A stretch of 41,089 bases of DNA from an uncultured Oscillospiraceae bacterium. Lineage in GTDB: Bacteria > Bacillota > Clostridia > Oscillospirales > Oscillospiraceae. The notes under the pieces were generated by a model. It saw nothing but the letters and a program-made list of their open reading frames with translations. It was not told the DNA's origin and did not search any database. The stretch lies in NCBI GenBank assembly GCA_910584285.1, contig CAJTYK010000017.1, positions 1 through 41,089 of the forward strand. Direction: 5' to 3'. Made by a program: the position numbers and the translations under genes. Every line of letters begins with the position of its first letter. Positions within the stretch are counted from its first letter, which is position 1. This document shows positions 6,557 to 13,840 of this stretch, in pieces.

Positions 6557-7429
6557 ATGAAGAAAATCTTGGTGGTGGGCTTAGGGCTGATCGGCGGCTC
6601 CCTGGCCATGGCCCTGCGGGGCTTTGAGGACTTCGAGATCGTGGGCATGGACGTGTCCCCCGCCGTCCGGAAGGAGGCGGCGGCCAAGGGGGCGGGGGAC
6701 CGGGTTGTCCCCGACCCCGAACCGGAGCTGCCGGGGGCGGACGTGGTGGTGCTGTGCCAGGATCCGGCGGGGATCACCGGCTTCCTGGAGGAGCACCGGG
6801 ATCGCTTCAAGTCCGGGGCCCTGGTGACGGACGTGTGCGGCGTGAAAACCGCCGTCATGGTGGCGGCGGAGTGCCTGCGGCCCGACGTGGACTTCATCGG
6901 CTGCCACCCCATGGCGGGCAAGGAGGTGTCCGGCATCGGCAACGCCGAGGCGGGGCTGTTCCGCAATACTCACTTCATCATTACCCCTGGCCCCAGGGCC
7001 ACGCCGGAGCACTTGGCCTTGCTCCGGCGGATGGCGGACTGGTGCCGCTTCGGGGACGTGATCGAGACCACCCCGGAGCGCCACGACACCATGATCGCCT
7101 ACACCAGCCAGCTCATGCACGTCATCGCCCTGTCGGTGTGCGACGACGACGAGCTGTTCGCCTGCAAGGGCTTCGAGGGCGGCTCCTTCCGGGACTGCAC
7201 CCGGGTGGCGGCGCTGGATCCCGCCATGTGGGTGCAGCTGTTCTCCCTCAACGCCCCGGCGCTCACCGGGGTGGTGCGGGCGCTGGAGGACAGGCTGCGC
7301 CAATACCGTCAGGCCATGGAGGCGGGGGACAGGGAGGGCCTGCGGGCCATGCTGGCCGCCGCGTCGGAGCGGAAGAAGCGGATCGACCTGGAGCGGGCCC
7401 GTGGTGACGACGTGCATCCCTCCTTCTGA
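6557..7429 (+). CDS. tyrA: Prephenate dehydrogenase
   Basis: A 290-residue protein beginning MKKILVVGLGLIGGSLAMAL, an NAD(P)-binding Rossmann motif GxGxxGGS. It continues with VTDVCGVKTAV, GCHPMAGKEVSG (the catalytic His region), HDTMIAYTSQLMHVIAL and GGSFRDCTRVA, all conserved in TyrA. The enzyme oxidatively decarboxylates prephenate to 4-hydroxyphenylpyruvate, the committed step to tyrosine. No ACT or chorismate-mutase domain is fused. ATG 6557 is preferred over GTG 6548 because GGGGTG precedes it. Its presence in the same operon as aroF explains the Tyr-specific leader. Confidence 0.96.
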   Translation: MKKILVVGLGLIGGSLAMALRGFEDFEIVGMDVSPAVRKEAAAKGAGDRVVPDPEPELPGADVVVLCQDPAGITGFLEEHRDRFKSGALVTDVCGVKTAVMVAAECLRPDVDFIGCHPMAGKEVSGIGNAEAGLFRNTHFIITPGPRATPEHLALLRRMADWCRFGDVIETTPERHDTMIAYTSQLMHVIALSVCDDDELFACKGFEGGSFRDCTRVAALDPAMWVQLFSLNAPALTGVVRALEDRLRQYRQAMEAGDREGLRAMLAAASERKKRIDLERARGDDVHPSF

Positions 7430-7439
7430 AATTCTTCAA

Positions 7440-7468
7440 TTGACGGGAGCACCCCCCAGTGGTACACT
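7440..7468 (+). promoter_or_regulatory. Promoter for the NUDIX/permease pair
   Basis: TTGACG (7440-7445), 17-base spacer, TACACT (7463-7468), preceded by TGG (extended -10). It lies just downstream of tyrA; no clear terminator separates the two units. Confidence 0.65.
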
Positions 7469-7519
7469 GAGAAAAGGCGCGGCCGGGCTCAGAAAAATTC
7501 GGGGCTGCGGGAGGATTCG

Positions 7520-7999
7520 ATGGGCTATATTATGGATTTGCGGGCCTATATGGGCCACCGCCCCCTGATCCAGGTGGGCTCCTGCGTGATTTTGGAGGAC
7601 AGACAGGGACGCGTCCTGCTCCAGCGGAGGACAGACGACGGCCTGTGGAGCTTTTCCGGTGCGGGCTCCATGGAACCGGGAGAGTCGGCGGAGGACACCG
7701 CCCGCCGGGAGCTGCTGGAGGAGACGGGCCTCACCGCCCGCTTCCTGGAGCTGTGCGGCGTGTTCACCGGGCCGCGGGAGCACCACGTCTATCCCAACGG
7801 CGACGAGGTGTATAATGTGGAATTCGTCTACGTCTGCCGGGACTGGGGCGGGACGCTGAACTGTCAGGAGGACGAGGTGGAGGAGCTGCGGTTCTTTGCT
7901 CCGGGCGAGCTCCCCGACGGTCTGTCCCCGGGGTTCCGGCGGCGGTTGCCGGACTGGCTGGCGTACCGGCAGGCAAGGGAAGCCGCCAAACCTGACTGA
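7520..7999 (+). CDS. NUDIX hydrolase
   Basis: A 159-residue protein with a complete Nudix box, GSMEPGESAEDTARRELLEE followed by TGL (about residues 50-72), supplying the metal-binding REUxEE glutamates. The family hydrolyses a nucleoside diphosphate linked to another moiety, often as a housecleaning enzyme or ADP-sugar pyrophosphatase. The ATG at 7520 follows GGGAGG. The stop lies 16 bases before the next start, so it is co-transcribed with the permease. The exact substrate is not predictable. Confidence 0.92.
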   Translation: MGYIMDLRAYMGHRPLIQVGSCVILEDRQGRVLLQRRTDDGLWSFSGAGSMEPGESAEDTARRELLEETGLTARFLELCGVFTGPREHHVYPNGDEVYNVEFVYVCRDWGGTLNCQEDEVEELRFFAPGELPDGLSPGFRRRLPDWLAYRQAREAAKPD

Positions 8000-8015
8000 G
8001 ATGGGGGAGCGTGTC

Positions 8016-9167
8016 ATGGACAAAAAACTGTTTCGCAGCCTGATCCTGCTCATCACCTACGCGGTGGTACTGGTGGCGGTGATCGTCAAGCTGGATGCGG
8101 TGACGAGCTGGCTGGGCGGGGTGATCACCGCCTTCCGGCCCCTGATCATCGGCGCGGTCATCGCCTTCATTCTCAACCGACCCTGCAATTTCTTCGCGCG
8201 GCAATATGAAAAGCTGCTGCCGGAAAAGGCGAGGGGGGTGGCCCGGCCTCTGGCGGCAGCCACGGCCTATTTGATTGTGATCGCGTTATTCACCGCGCTG
8301 ATCGCGCTGGTGGTGCCCGAGCTCACCCACAGCATTGAGATGTTCATCGGCAACCTGAACGCCTACGCCGCCAACTTCCAGGCGCTGTTGGACTGGCTGG
8401 TGGCCAGGCTGGATCTGGAGCAGCTGGCCAACCTGGATCTGTCGGCGGGGATCAGCGACTCGCTGAAGAACCTGCTCACCGGGGCGCTGGACGCCCTGAC
8501 CAACACCCTGCCCCACCTCATCGGCATGACCAGCGTGCTGATCTCGGCGGTGGTGACCGGGGTGATCTCCTTTGTGTTTTCCATCTACGTGCTATCCGGC
8601 GGGCCCAGGCTGACGGCCCAGTGCCGCCGGCTGGTGCGGGCCTATCTGCCCCAGCGGGCGGCGGACACGGTGCTGTCCGTCACCCGGCTGACGGCGGACA
8701 CCTTCTCCAAATACGTCAACGGCCAGATGATCGAGGCCTGCATCCTGGGCAGCTTGTGCTTTCTGGGTATGTGCGTCCTCCGGTTTGACTACGCCCCCCT
8801 GATCTCGGTGGCGGTGGGGGTGTTTGCCCTCATACCCATCGCGGGGGCCTATCTGGGGGCGGTGCTGGCGGTGCTGCTGCTGGTGATGATCGACCCCTGG
8901 CAGGCGGTGTGGTTCCTGGTGTTCCTGGTTTGCCTCCAGCAGTTTGAGGGCAACCTGATCTATCCCCGGGTGGTGGGTACGTCCATGGGCCTGCCGGGGA
9001 TCTGGGTGCTGGCGGCGGTGACGGTGGGCGGCGCCCTGCTGGGCCTGGTGGGTATGGTGGTGAGCGTGCCGCTGGCGGCGGTGCTCTACACCCTGCTGAG
9101 GCAGGATCTGCGCTCCCGGACACCCGCTTCGGCCCCGGCAGAGTCCCCGGAAGATCCGCAGTCATAA
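8016..9167 (+). CDS. AI-2E/PerM family membrane transporter
   Basis: A 383-residue polytopic protein with about eight hydrophobic helices. The N-terminal paired helices (SLILLITYAVVLVAVIVKL; PLIIGAVIAFILNRP) and the C-terminal half (SVAVGVFALIPIAGAYLGAV, QQFEGNLIYPRVVGTSMGL, PGIWVLAAVTVGGALLGLVG) match the PerM/AI-2E exporter family; QQxExNLIxPRVVG is a hallmark. Members have been linked to AI-2 export or Na+/H+ exchange, but the substrate of clostridial copies is unknown. ATG 8016 is chosen because GGGGGAG lies 6 bases upstream; an ATG at 8001 is less well placed. Confidence 0.9.
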   Translation: MDKKLFRSLILLITYAVVLVAVIVKLDAVTSWLGGVITAFRPLIIGAVIAFILNRPCNFFARQYEKLLPEKARGVARPLAAATAYLIVIALFTALIALVVPELTHSIEMFIGNLNAYAANFQALLDWLVARLDLEQLANLDLSAGISDSLKNLLTGALDALTNTLPHLIGMTSVLISAVVTGVISFVFSIYVLSGGPRLTAQCRRLVRAYLPQRAADTVLSVTRLTADTFSKYVNGQMIEACILGSLCFLGMCVLRFDYAPLISVAVGVFALIPIAGAYLGAVLAVLLLVMIDPWQAVWFLVFLVCLQQFEGNLIYPRVVGTSMGLPGIWVLAAVTVGGALLGLVGMVVSVPLAAVLYTLLRQDLRSRTPASAPAESPEDPQS

Positions 9168-9190
9168 TCCTGGGACAAACCCCATAAACT
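9161..9190 (+). promoter_or_regulatory. Sigma-E-type sporulation promoter for yabP
   Basis: GTCATAAT (9161-9168), 14-base spacer, CATAAACT (9183-9190). This closely matches the Bacillus sigma-E consensus (-35 GTCATATT, -10 CATACANT), and yabP is sigma-E dependent in Bacillus. The -35 overlaps the stop codon of the preceding permease gene. Confidence 0.7.
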
Positions 9191-9221
9191 GGAATCATCA
9201 AGGGTAAAGGGAGATGGTTCC

Positions 9222-9518
9222 ATGGCATATGAAGGCGGCCTGTCCACAAGCGGCCTGTCCGCCCCCCACCATGTGGTGATTGAGGAGCGGAAAAGCCTGA
9301 CGGTGTCCGGGGTGGAGGACGTGGAGCGGTTCGACGAGACTACTATCGTACTGTCCACCTCCAAGGGGGCCATGGTGGTGACCGGAGAGAACCTGCACAT
9401 TGAGAAGCTGTCCCTGGACGGCGGCGATTTAAAGGTGGAGGGCGACATCGACGCCGTCAGTTACGAGGACGACGCCGGAGGAGGCCGGGGCGGGTTCCTG
9501 GCCCGGCTGCTGCGCTGA
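9222..9518 (+). CDS. yabP: Sporulation protein YabP
   Basis: A 98-residue protein matching the YabP family in size and pattern: HHVVIEERKSLTVSGVEDVE, DETTIVLSTSKGAMVVTGEN, LHIEKLSLDGGDLKVEGDID. YabP is a mother-cell spore protein needed, with YabQ, for normal cortex formation in Bacillus. The start follows AGGGAGA. It is directly followed by yabQ, divIC and an S1 protein in the same order as the Bacillus yabP-yabQ-divIC-yabR cluster. A strong sigma-E-like promoter lies upstream. The C-terminal Gly/Arg-rich tail (GGGRGGFLARLLR) is not an obvious family feature. Confidence 0.93.
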   Translation: MAYEGGLSTSGLSAPHHVVIEERKSLTVSGVEDVERFDETTIVLSTSKGAMVVTGENLHIEKLSLDGGDLKVEGDIDAVSYEDDAGGGRGGFLARLLR

Positions 9519-9521
9519 TCT

Positions 9522-10220
9522 ATGCACGTCGATATCGCGGGTCAGGGGCTGATCTTCGGCCAGGGGTTTCTGCTGGGGGCGGCGCTGGGTCTGCTCTACG
9601 ACGGGATGCGCACCCTGCGCCGGAGCATCCGCCTGCCGGCGCTGGCCTTTGTACTGGATCTGCTGTTCTGGCTGGGGGCGGTGGTGGCCCTGTTTGCCCT
9701 CACTCTGCTGCGGGACAACGGCGAGGTGCGCATTTACCATATGTTGGCCTTCCTGCTGGGCGGGGGGCTGTATTTTGTGACGCTGAGCCGTCTGGTGCTG
9801 CCGGCGCTGCTGTGGCTGGCGGAAATTGTGCGGGCGGTGTGGGCGTTTTTGACGGCTCCGGCCCGGGCGTTGGGACGGGCCGGAAAAAAAGTTTTGAAAA
9901 ACCAAAAAAAACACTTTCAAAATTGGCTGGAATGGTATAAAATAAATATGATACACCGTTTTGCCACGCAGGCAGGAGAGGAGGCGGCGACAGATGAAGG
10001 TCAAACGCGCGGGCATTGCCACAAAGCTGCTGGTGCTGGTGCTGCTGGCAATACTGGCCGCCGGTCTGCTGTCCACCCAGGCAAAGCTGACCGAGGCCCG
10101 AAGCGGGCGGGACGAGCTGGCCCGCCAGGTGGAGGAGCAGCGGGAGGCCAACGCCGCGCTGGCGGACGATATCGCCCACAGCGGCGACCCGGATTACCTG
10201 GCGGACATCGCCAGAAGTAA
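9522..10220 (+). CDS. yabQ: Spore cortex biosynthesis protein YabQ, with a long overlap into divIC
   Basis: The first ~135 residues are a hydrophobic YabQ-type protein with about four membrane helices (for example GQGFLLGAALGLLYDGMRTL, FVLDLLFWLGAVVALFALTL), then a Lys-rich segment KKVLKNQKKHFQNWLEWYKI. YabQ is a mother-cell membrane protein required for the spore cortex. The frame has no stop at the expected place and continues to 10220, reading 227 bases into divIC in another frame. The tail from about residue 158 is Gly/Arg/Pro-rich and looks like out-of-frame divIC. The N-terminal identity is secure, while the true C-terminus is doubtful. Confidence 0.85.
   Translation: MHVDIAGQGLIFGQGFLLGAALGLLYDGMRTLRRSIRLPALAFVLDLLFWLGAVVALFALTLLRDNGEVRIYHMLAFLLGGGLYFVTLSRLVLPALLWLAEIVRAVWAFLTAPARALGRAGKKVLKNQKKHFQNWLEWYKINMIHRFATQAGEEAATDEGQTRGHCHKAAGAGAAGNTGRRSAVHPGKADRGPKRAGRAGPPGGGAAGGQRRAGGRYRPQRRPGLPGGHRQK
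9915..9943 (+). promoter_or_regulatory. Internal promoter candidate for divIC
   Basis: TTTCAA (9915-9920), 17-base spacer, TAAAAT (9938-9943) inside the end of yabQ. It would let divIC, needed in growth, be expressed independently of the sporulation promoter. Confidence 0.45.
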
Positions 10221-10272
10221 GCTGGGCCTGCTGGAGCCGGACGAGATCGAGTTCGTGGACTCGTCCAAGTAG
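9994..10272 (+). CDS. divIC: Septum formation initiator DivIC/FtsB family
   Basis: A 92-residue single-pass protein: basic N-terminus, one membrane helix (LLVLVLLAILAAGLL, about 12-26), then a coiled coil (TEARSGRDELARQVEEQREA) and a C-terminal DPDYLADIARSKLGLLEPDE segment, the DivIC/FtsB signature. It joins FtsL and FtsQ/DivIB in the divisome. The ATG at 9994 follows GAGAGGAGG. It lies in the conserved position between yabQ and the S1 gene and overlaps the extended yabQ frame. Confidence 0.93.
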   Translation: MKVKRAGIATKLLVLVLLAILAAGLLSTQAKLTEARSGRDELARQVEEQREANAALADDIAHSGDPDYLADIARSKLGLLEPDEIEFVDSSK

Positions 10273-10364
10273 GTGGAAGCGCGTCGCGAACAGGCGAAGC
10301 GTGACAACCAGCGCCACCGGCTGTGGGAAAAATCCATACATACTGAGAGGGAAAAAAGAGATTT

Positions 10365-10850
10365 ATGGGGATTGAAGTCGGCTCTATTTTAGACGGAAAG
10401 GTGACTGGGATCACCAATTTCGGCGCGTTCGTGTCGCTGCCGGGCAACCGCTCCGGCCTGGTGCACATTTCGGAGATCGCGTACTCCTACGTCAACGACG
10501 TCCATGACCACCTGGCGGAGGGACAGGAGGTCAAGGTGAAGGTCATCGGCGTGGACGCGAACAACCGCATCAACCTGTCCATCAAGCAGGCGGCACCGCC
10601 GCCCCCCCGGCCGGAACGTCGTCCCGGCCCCCGGCCCGGGAGTCCCAATCCCCATGCCCGTCCGGAGGGGGAGCACCGTCAGGCCCGCCGTCCCGGATCG
10701 GGCCGGAGCTTTACGCCGGAGCCCGTCCAGCCCCGGGGCCCGGCCAGCTTTGAGGATCAGCTCAAGCAGTTTATGGCCAGCTCGGACAGCAAGCTGTCGG
10801 AGCTGCACATGAACGAGAAGCGGGGCAGCCGCAGGGGCGGAAGAAAGTAA
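10365..10850 (+). CDS. S1-domain RNA-binding protein (YabR-like)
   Basis: A 161-residue protein with one S1 domain at about 1-75: GSILDGKVTGITNFGAFVSL, GLVHISEIA, EGQEVKVKVIGVDANNRINL. A low-complexity Pro/Arg/Gly tail (76-130) and a short helix (FEDQLKQFMASSDSKLSEL) follow. It corresponds to Bacillus YabR, encoded in the same place after divIC. S1 domains bind single-stranded RNA; the cellular target is not known. Start ATG 10365 follows GAGAGGGAAAAAAG. The gene ends at a strong terminator. Confidence 0.9.
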   Translation: MGIEVGSILDGKVTGITNFGAFVSLPGNRSGLVHISEIAYSYVNDVHDHLAEGQEVKVKVIGVDANNRINLSIKQAAPPPPRPERRPGPRPGSPNPHARPEGEHRQARRPGSGRSFTPEPVQPRGPASFEDQLKQFMASSDSKLSELHMNEKRGSRRGGRK

Positions 10851-10861
10851 GAGAGGAAAGA

Positions 10862-10886
10862 GGGGCGCTATGCGCCCCCCTTTTTT
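10862..10886 (+). terminator. Intrinsic terminator after the S1 gene
   Basis: GGGGCGC (10862-10868), loop TAT, GCGCCCC (10872-10878), then CC and six T. A separate 11-bp hairpin follows at 10894-10922. Confidence 0.88.
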
Positions 10887-10893
10887 AAAAAAT

Positions 10894-10922
10894 GGCTCTT
10901 TTCCGCAGACGGGAAAAGAGCC
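10894..10922 (-). terminator. Second hairpin, terminator-like on the minus strand
   Basis: GGCTCTTTTCC (10894-10904) / GGAAAAGAGCC (10912-10922), 11 bp. On the minus strand it is followed by ATTTTTT, so it can stop antisense transcription. No minus-strand gene feeds into it. The 10923-11051 gap beyond holds no gene and no clear promoter. Confidence 0.5.
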
Positions 10923-11051
10923 CAAGGGTCTATTTGCGCGGGAGAATGGAATGACCGCATGGGTGGCCCCATGCCGCGGCCTTTGCCGCAGCTTCAGTGT
11001 ACCACAGCGGGGCGGAAAAGGCGGTCGAACGGTGACGGAGGAGGAAATTCA

Positions 11052-12203
11052 ATGCTGATTGTCAACGGAATCATCCACACCATGGACGTGGGCACCATCC
11101 CCCGGGGCTTTGTCCGCACAGAGGGCAGCCGCATCGCCCAGGTGGGCCCCATGGATCAGCTGGCCGAGGAGGGGGATCCCGCCGGTGTCATCGACGCGGA
11201 GGGAGGGCACGTCCTCCCCGGCCTGATCGACGCCCACTGCCACGTGGGCCTGTACGGCGGGGCGGCCCAGGAGGACGATCTCAACGAGAGCCCCGCCCCC
11301 TGCACCCCCCAGCTCCGGGCGCTGGACGGGGTGAATCCCCTGAACCAGTATTTCCGGGAGGCCCGACGGGCGGGGGTGACCTGCCTGCTCACCGGTCCGG
11401 GCTCTGCCAACCCCATCGCGGGGCAGTCGGTGCTGCTGAAAACGGCGGGCGGCGTCATCGATCAGATGGTGGTGCGCGCGCCGGCGTCCATGAAGTTCGC
11501 TCTGGGGGAGAACCCCAAGGGGATCCACAAGGGCCACGGCCCCGCCACCCGCATGGCTTCCGCCGCCCTGATCCGGGAACGGCTGGCCAGGGCGCTGGAC
11601 TATGAGCTGAAGTGGGCCAAGGCCCAGGCGGACGACGATATGGAGGATCCGGAGTTCGACGCGGGGCTGGACGCCCTGCGGCCGGTGGTGGGGGGACGCT
11701 TGGCCGCCCACTTCCACGCCCACCGAGCGGACGACATCGTGACCGCGGTGCGCATTTCCAAGGAGTTTGGGTTGGACTGCGTCATCGTCCACGGCACCGA
11801 GGGCCACCTGGTGGCGGACTTTCTGGCAAAGGAGGGGGTACCGGTGATCACCGGGCCCTTCCTGATGGATCGGTGCAAGCCGGAGCTGGCCAACCTGACC
11901 ATGGAGAACACCGCCATTCTGGCCCGGGCGGGGGTGCAGGTGGCCATCTGCACCGACCACCCGGAGACCCCTATCTCCCTGCTGCCCTTCTGCGCGGCCA
12001 TGGCCGCCCGGGCGGGGATGGACGAGGAGGAGGCCCTGGCCGCCATCACCATCAACGCCGCCTGCATCGCCGGGGCGGGGGACAGGCTGGGCTCCCTTTC
12101 CCCAGGAAAGGACGCGGACCTCGTGGTGATGGACGGACACCCCTTCCACTGGCGCAGCAGGGCCGTCCATGTGCTGATCGATGGGCGGGAGGTCAGGGAC
12201 TGA
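11052..12203 (+). CDS. Amidohydrolase-superfamily metal-dependent hydrolase
   Basis: A 383-residue amidohydrolase. VLPGLIDAHCHVGLYG (about 54-69) supplies the HxH metal motif, FHAHRADD (near 218) and IVHGTEGH (near 242) hold the later His ligands, and ICTDHPETPI (near 300) the metal-binding Asp. The small beta-sandwich is formed by the N-terminus and the terminal LSPGKDADLVVMDG segment. It resembles imidazolonepropionase/dipeptidase-type members widespread in Clostridia, for which the substrate is usually unassigned; no hut genes are nearby. ATG 11052 follows GGAGGAGG. It appears to be a single-gene unit. Confidence 0.9.
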   Translation: MLIVNGIIHTMDVGTIPRGFVRTEGSRIAQVGPMDQLAEEGDPAGVIDAEGGHVLPGLIDAHCHVGLYGGAAQEDDLNESPAPCTPQLRALDGVNPLNQYFREARRAGVTCLLTGPGSANPIAGQSVLLKTAGGVIDQMVVRAPASMKFALGENPKGIHKGHGPATRMASAALIRERLARALDYELKWAKAQADDDMEDPEFDAGLDALRPVVGGRLAAHFHAHRADDIVTAVRISKEFGLDCVIVHGTEGHLVADFLAKEGVPVITGPFLMDRCKPELANLTMENTAILARAGVQVAICTDHPETPISLLPFCAAMAARAGMDEEEALAAITINAACIAGAGDRLGSLSPGKDADLVVMDGHPFHWRSRAVHVLIDGREVRD

Positions 12204-12219
12204 AAAGTTTTTGTGAAAA

Positions 12220-12239
12220 ATGCCAAAAAGGTATGGCAT
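12220..12239. repeat. Inverted repeat overlapping the hpf -35 region
   Basis: ATGCCA-AAAAGGTA-TGGCAT. The right arm (12234-12239) coincides with the inferred -35 of the hpf promoter, so binding here could regulate hpf. It may equally be a weak terminator hairpin for the amidohydrolase gene. Confidence 0.35.
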
Positions 12240-12262
12240 ATTGACGAAGGGTATGGTATAAT
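12234..12262 (+). promoter_or_regulatory. Extended -10 promoter for hpf
   Basis: TATAAT at 12257-12262 preceded by TGG, with a weak -35 TGGCAT (12234-12239) 17 bases upstream. The better-looking TTGACG at 12241 is only 10 bases from the -10 and is badly spaced. Confidence 0.5.
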
Positions 12263-12326
12263 AACGGCATACAGGGGGTGCCCTTCCCCCAACGCTGCGC
12301 CCTTTTGGGCGAAAGGAGCTGAGCAC

Positions 12327-12866
12327 ATGAAGTTTACGTTTACAGACAAGAAGGTCAATCTGCCCAAGTCCCTCCACAACTATGCTGAGAAAAAGGTGGG
12401 CAAACTGGATCGCTACTTCAAAAATGAGGCGGAGGCCAACCTGGTTTTTTCCGTGGAGAAGGATCGGAACAAGGTGGAGCTGACCATCCGCTCCGGCGGC
12501 ACCATCCTGCGGGTGGCGGAGAGCACGTCGGATATGTTCGCGTCGGTGGACGCGGCGGTCACCTCCATGGAGCGGCAGCTGCGCAAGCATAAGACCCGCC
12601 TGGAGAAGCGGCTGCGCCAGGGCGCCTTTGTCCAGCCGGAGGGGCTGGAGGAGACCTCCTTTGTGCCCGACGCGGAGGAGGACGACTTCCGGGTGGTGCG
12701 CACCAAGAAGTTCCCCATCAAGCCCATGACGGTGGACGAGGCCATCCTGCAAATGGATCTGCTGGGCCACAGCTTCTACGCCTTCAAGGACGAGGACGGC
12801 GGTGCGTTTGCCGTAGTCTACAAGCGTAACGACGGCGGCTACGGCCTGATTGAGGACGAGGAATAA
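12327..12866 (+). CDS. hpf: Long-form ribosome hibernation promoting factor
   Basis: A 179-residue long HPF. The N-terminal beta-alpha-beta-beta-beta-alpha domain (about 1-100; MKFTFTDKKVNLPKSL, HNYAEKKVGKLDRYF) binds the decoding centre. After an acidic linker, the C-terminal dimerisation domain has RTKKFPIKPMTVDEAILQM, LLGHSFYAFKDED and AVVYKRNDGGYGLIE. In Firmicutes this form alone makes 100S ribosome dimers in slow growth. The ATG at 12327 follows GAAAGGAG. It is monocistronic with its own promoter and a strong terminator. Confidence 0.97.
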   Translation: MKFTFTDKKVNLPKSLHNYAEKKVGKLDRYFKNEAEANLVFSVEKDRNKVELTIRSGGTILRVAESTSDMFASVDAAVTSMERQLRKHKTRLEKRLRQGAFVQPEGLEETSFVPDAEEDDFRVVRTKKFPIKPMTVDEAILQMDLLGHSFYAFKDEDGGAFAVVYKRNDGGYGLIEDEE

Positions 12867-12881
12867 CAGAGCAAAAGCTCC

Positions 12882-12912
12882 GCCCCGCCGGGTGACCGGC
12901 GGGGCAGTTTTT
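12882..12912. terminator. Terminator between hpf and the convergent NUDIX gene
   Basis: GCCCCGCCGG (12882-12891), loop GTGA, CCGGCGGGGC (12896-12905), then AGTTTTTG on the plus strand. The minus side has GCTTTTGC, so it may serve both convergent units. Confidence 0.85.
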
Positions 12913-12915
12913 GCC

Positions 12916-13539
12916 TCAGTCGAATTGGGTGACCCAGAAGTCGGAGCGGTACGCCTCAAAGCACAGGGCGATCTGCTCCGCATTGTTCTTTTCCTCTGCC
13001 AGCGGGGGAAGCTGATCCGGGAGGAAGTAGCGGGTCTCGGTGGTTTCGAGGTTGGGGACGAACTGCCCGCCGACGGTATCGCACTGGAAGAAGATTTTGC
13101 ACACGCCGTAGGGGCAGACGGGGCCATTGTGCTTTGCCAGATCCTGGACGGCGATGATCCGCCGAGGGATCACGTCCAGCCCCGCCTCCTCCTTCGCCTC
13201 CTTGACGGTGTTCTCCCCCACGGAGCGATCCACATCGCACCAGCCGCCGGGGAGGGCCCAGCGTCCGTCCCGCTCCCGCACCAGGAGGATCTGCCCGTCC
13301 CGAAACAGGGCGGCCCGGGTGTCCAGCTTGGGGGTTTGGTAGCCTGTCTCATTGCAGAACAGACTCGTCACCGTCTCCACAGGCAGATCCGCTATCCGGG
13401 CCATCATTTCGGCGGAGAGCTCCCGGATGCGGGCATATCGCTCCAGGTCAAAATCATCTCTGCCGTAGGTAAGCCCTGCCTGGGCCAGGCTTTGCAGCTC
13501 TATAATCCAGGCCAGCCATTGTTGTGTGCCCGCGTCCAT
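12916..13539 (-). CDS. NUDIX hydrolase with N-terminal NUDIX-associated domain
   Basis: A 207-residue protein. An N-terminal helical part of about 60 residues (QQWLAWIIELQSLAQAGLTY, RYARIRELSAEMMA) matches the N-terminal domain of YjhB-like ADP-ribose pyrophosphatases. A Nudix domain follows (DTRAALFRDGQILLVRER, ALPGGWCDVDRSVGENTVKE, AKEEAGLDV), with the key glutamates present. Likely substrates are ADP-ribose or related nucleoside diphosphates. GAGGAGG precedes ATG 13539. It is co-transcribed with the zinc-ribbon-like gene 15 bases upstream. Confidence 0.9.
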   Translation of the reverse strand: MDAGTQQWLAWIIELQSLAQAGLTYGRDDFDLERYARIRELSAEMMARIADLPVETVTSLFCNETGYQTPKLDTRAALFRDGQILLVRERDGRWALPGGWCDVDRSVGENTVKEAKEEAGLDVIPRRIIAVQDLAKHNGPVCPYGVCKIFFQCDTVGGQFVPNLETTETRYFLPDQLPPLAEEKNNAEQIALCFEAYRSDFWVTQFD

Positions 13540-13554
13540 GGGCCGTCCTCCTCA

Positions 13555-13764
13555 TCATAATGTGAAATCCTCGTCCCGCAGATGAGCGAAGGAGGCGGCC
13601 AGGGGCTTGGGGGGAACCCGCTTCAGGGGATCGTACCGAAACCGGCGGCAGGCGCCGGAGGCGGCCACGATACCCTTTTTCACGCACATCACCTGATCGT
13701 CCTCCAACGGCGTACCCCGCTTGCAGTAGGCGCAGCGGGGGTCGATGTCCTTATCAAACAGCAT
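13555..13764 (-). CDS. Small conserved Cys-containing (zinc-ribbon-like) protein
   Basis: A 69-residue protein with CAYC (11-14), C27 and C39 spaced like a small zinc ribbon, then FRYDPLKRVPPKPL. I recall similar short proteins as conserved in Oscillospiraceae, without known function. AAGGAGG lies upstream of the ATG at 13764. It heads a two-gene unit with the NUDIX hydrolase and has its own promoter. Zinc binding is an inference from the Cys spacing. Confidence 0.7.
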   Translation of the reverse strand: MLFDKDIDPRCAYCKRGTPLEDDQVMCVKKGIVAASGACRRFRYDPLKRVPPKPLAASFAHLRDEDFTL

Positions 13765-13787
13765 GGGGGCCTCCTTGGGGGTGGTTT

Positions 13788-13805
13788 TTGGAAGTCTGCT
13801 TCCAA
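13788..13805. repeat. Perfect hairpin in the leader of the zinc-ribbon-like gene
   Basis: TTGGAAG-TCTG-CTTCCAA, 7-bp arms, located between the inferred promoter and the ribosome site. It may be a leftover terminator of ylbJ, since AAAACC rather than a T-run follows on the minus strand. Confidence 0.35.
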
Positions 13806-13811
13806 TTCTTC

Positions 13812-13840
13812 ATTATACACCCCTGCGCGGCACATTTCCA
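13812..13840 (-). promoter_or_regulatory. Promoter for the zinc-ribbon-like/NUDIX unit
   Basis: Minus strand TGGAAA (13840-13835), 17-base spacer, TATAAT (13817-13812). It overlaps the last codons of ylbJ. Confidence 0.55.

Noticed and set aside
12241..12262. TTGACG as the -35 of the hpf promoter
   Set aside because: It is only 10 bases from TATAAT, too close for sigma-A; the extended -10 reading is preferred.
11049..13127. A 692-codon minus-strand frame across the amidohydrolase and hpf genes
   Set aside because: It crosses an intergenic region and two real plus-strand genes, and its composition is that of an antisense shadow.
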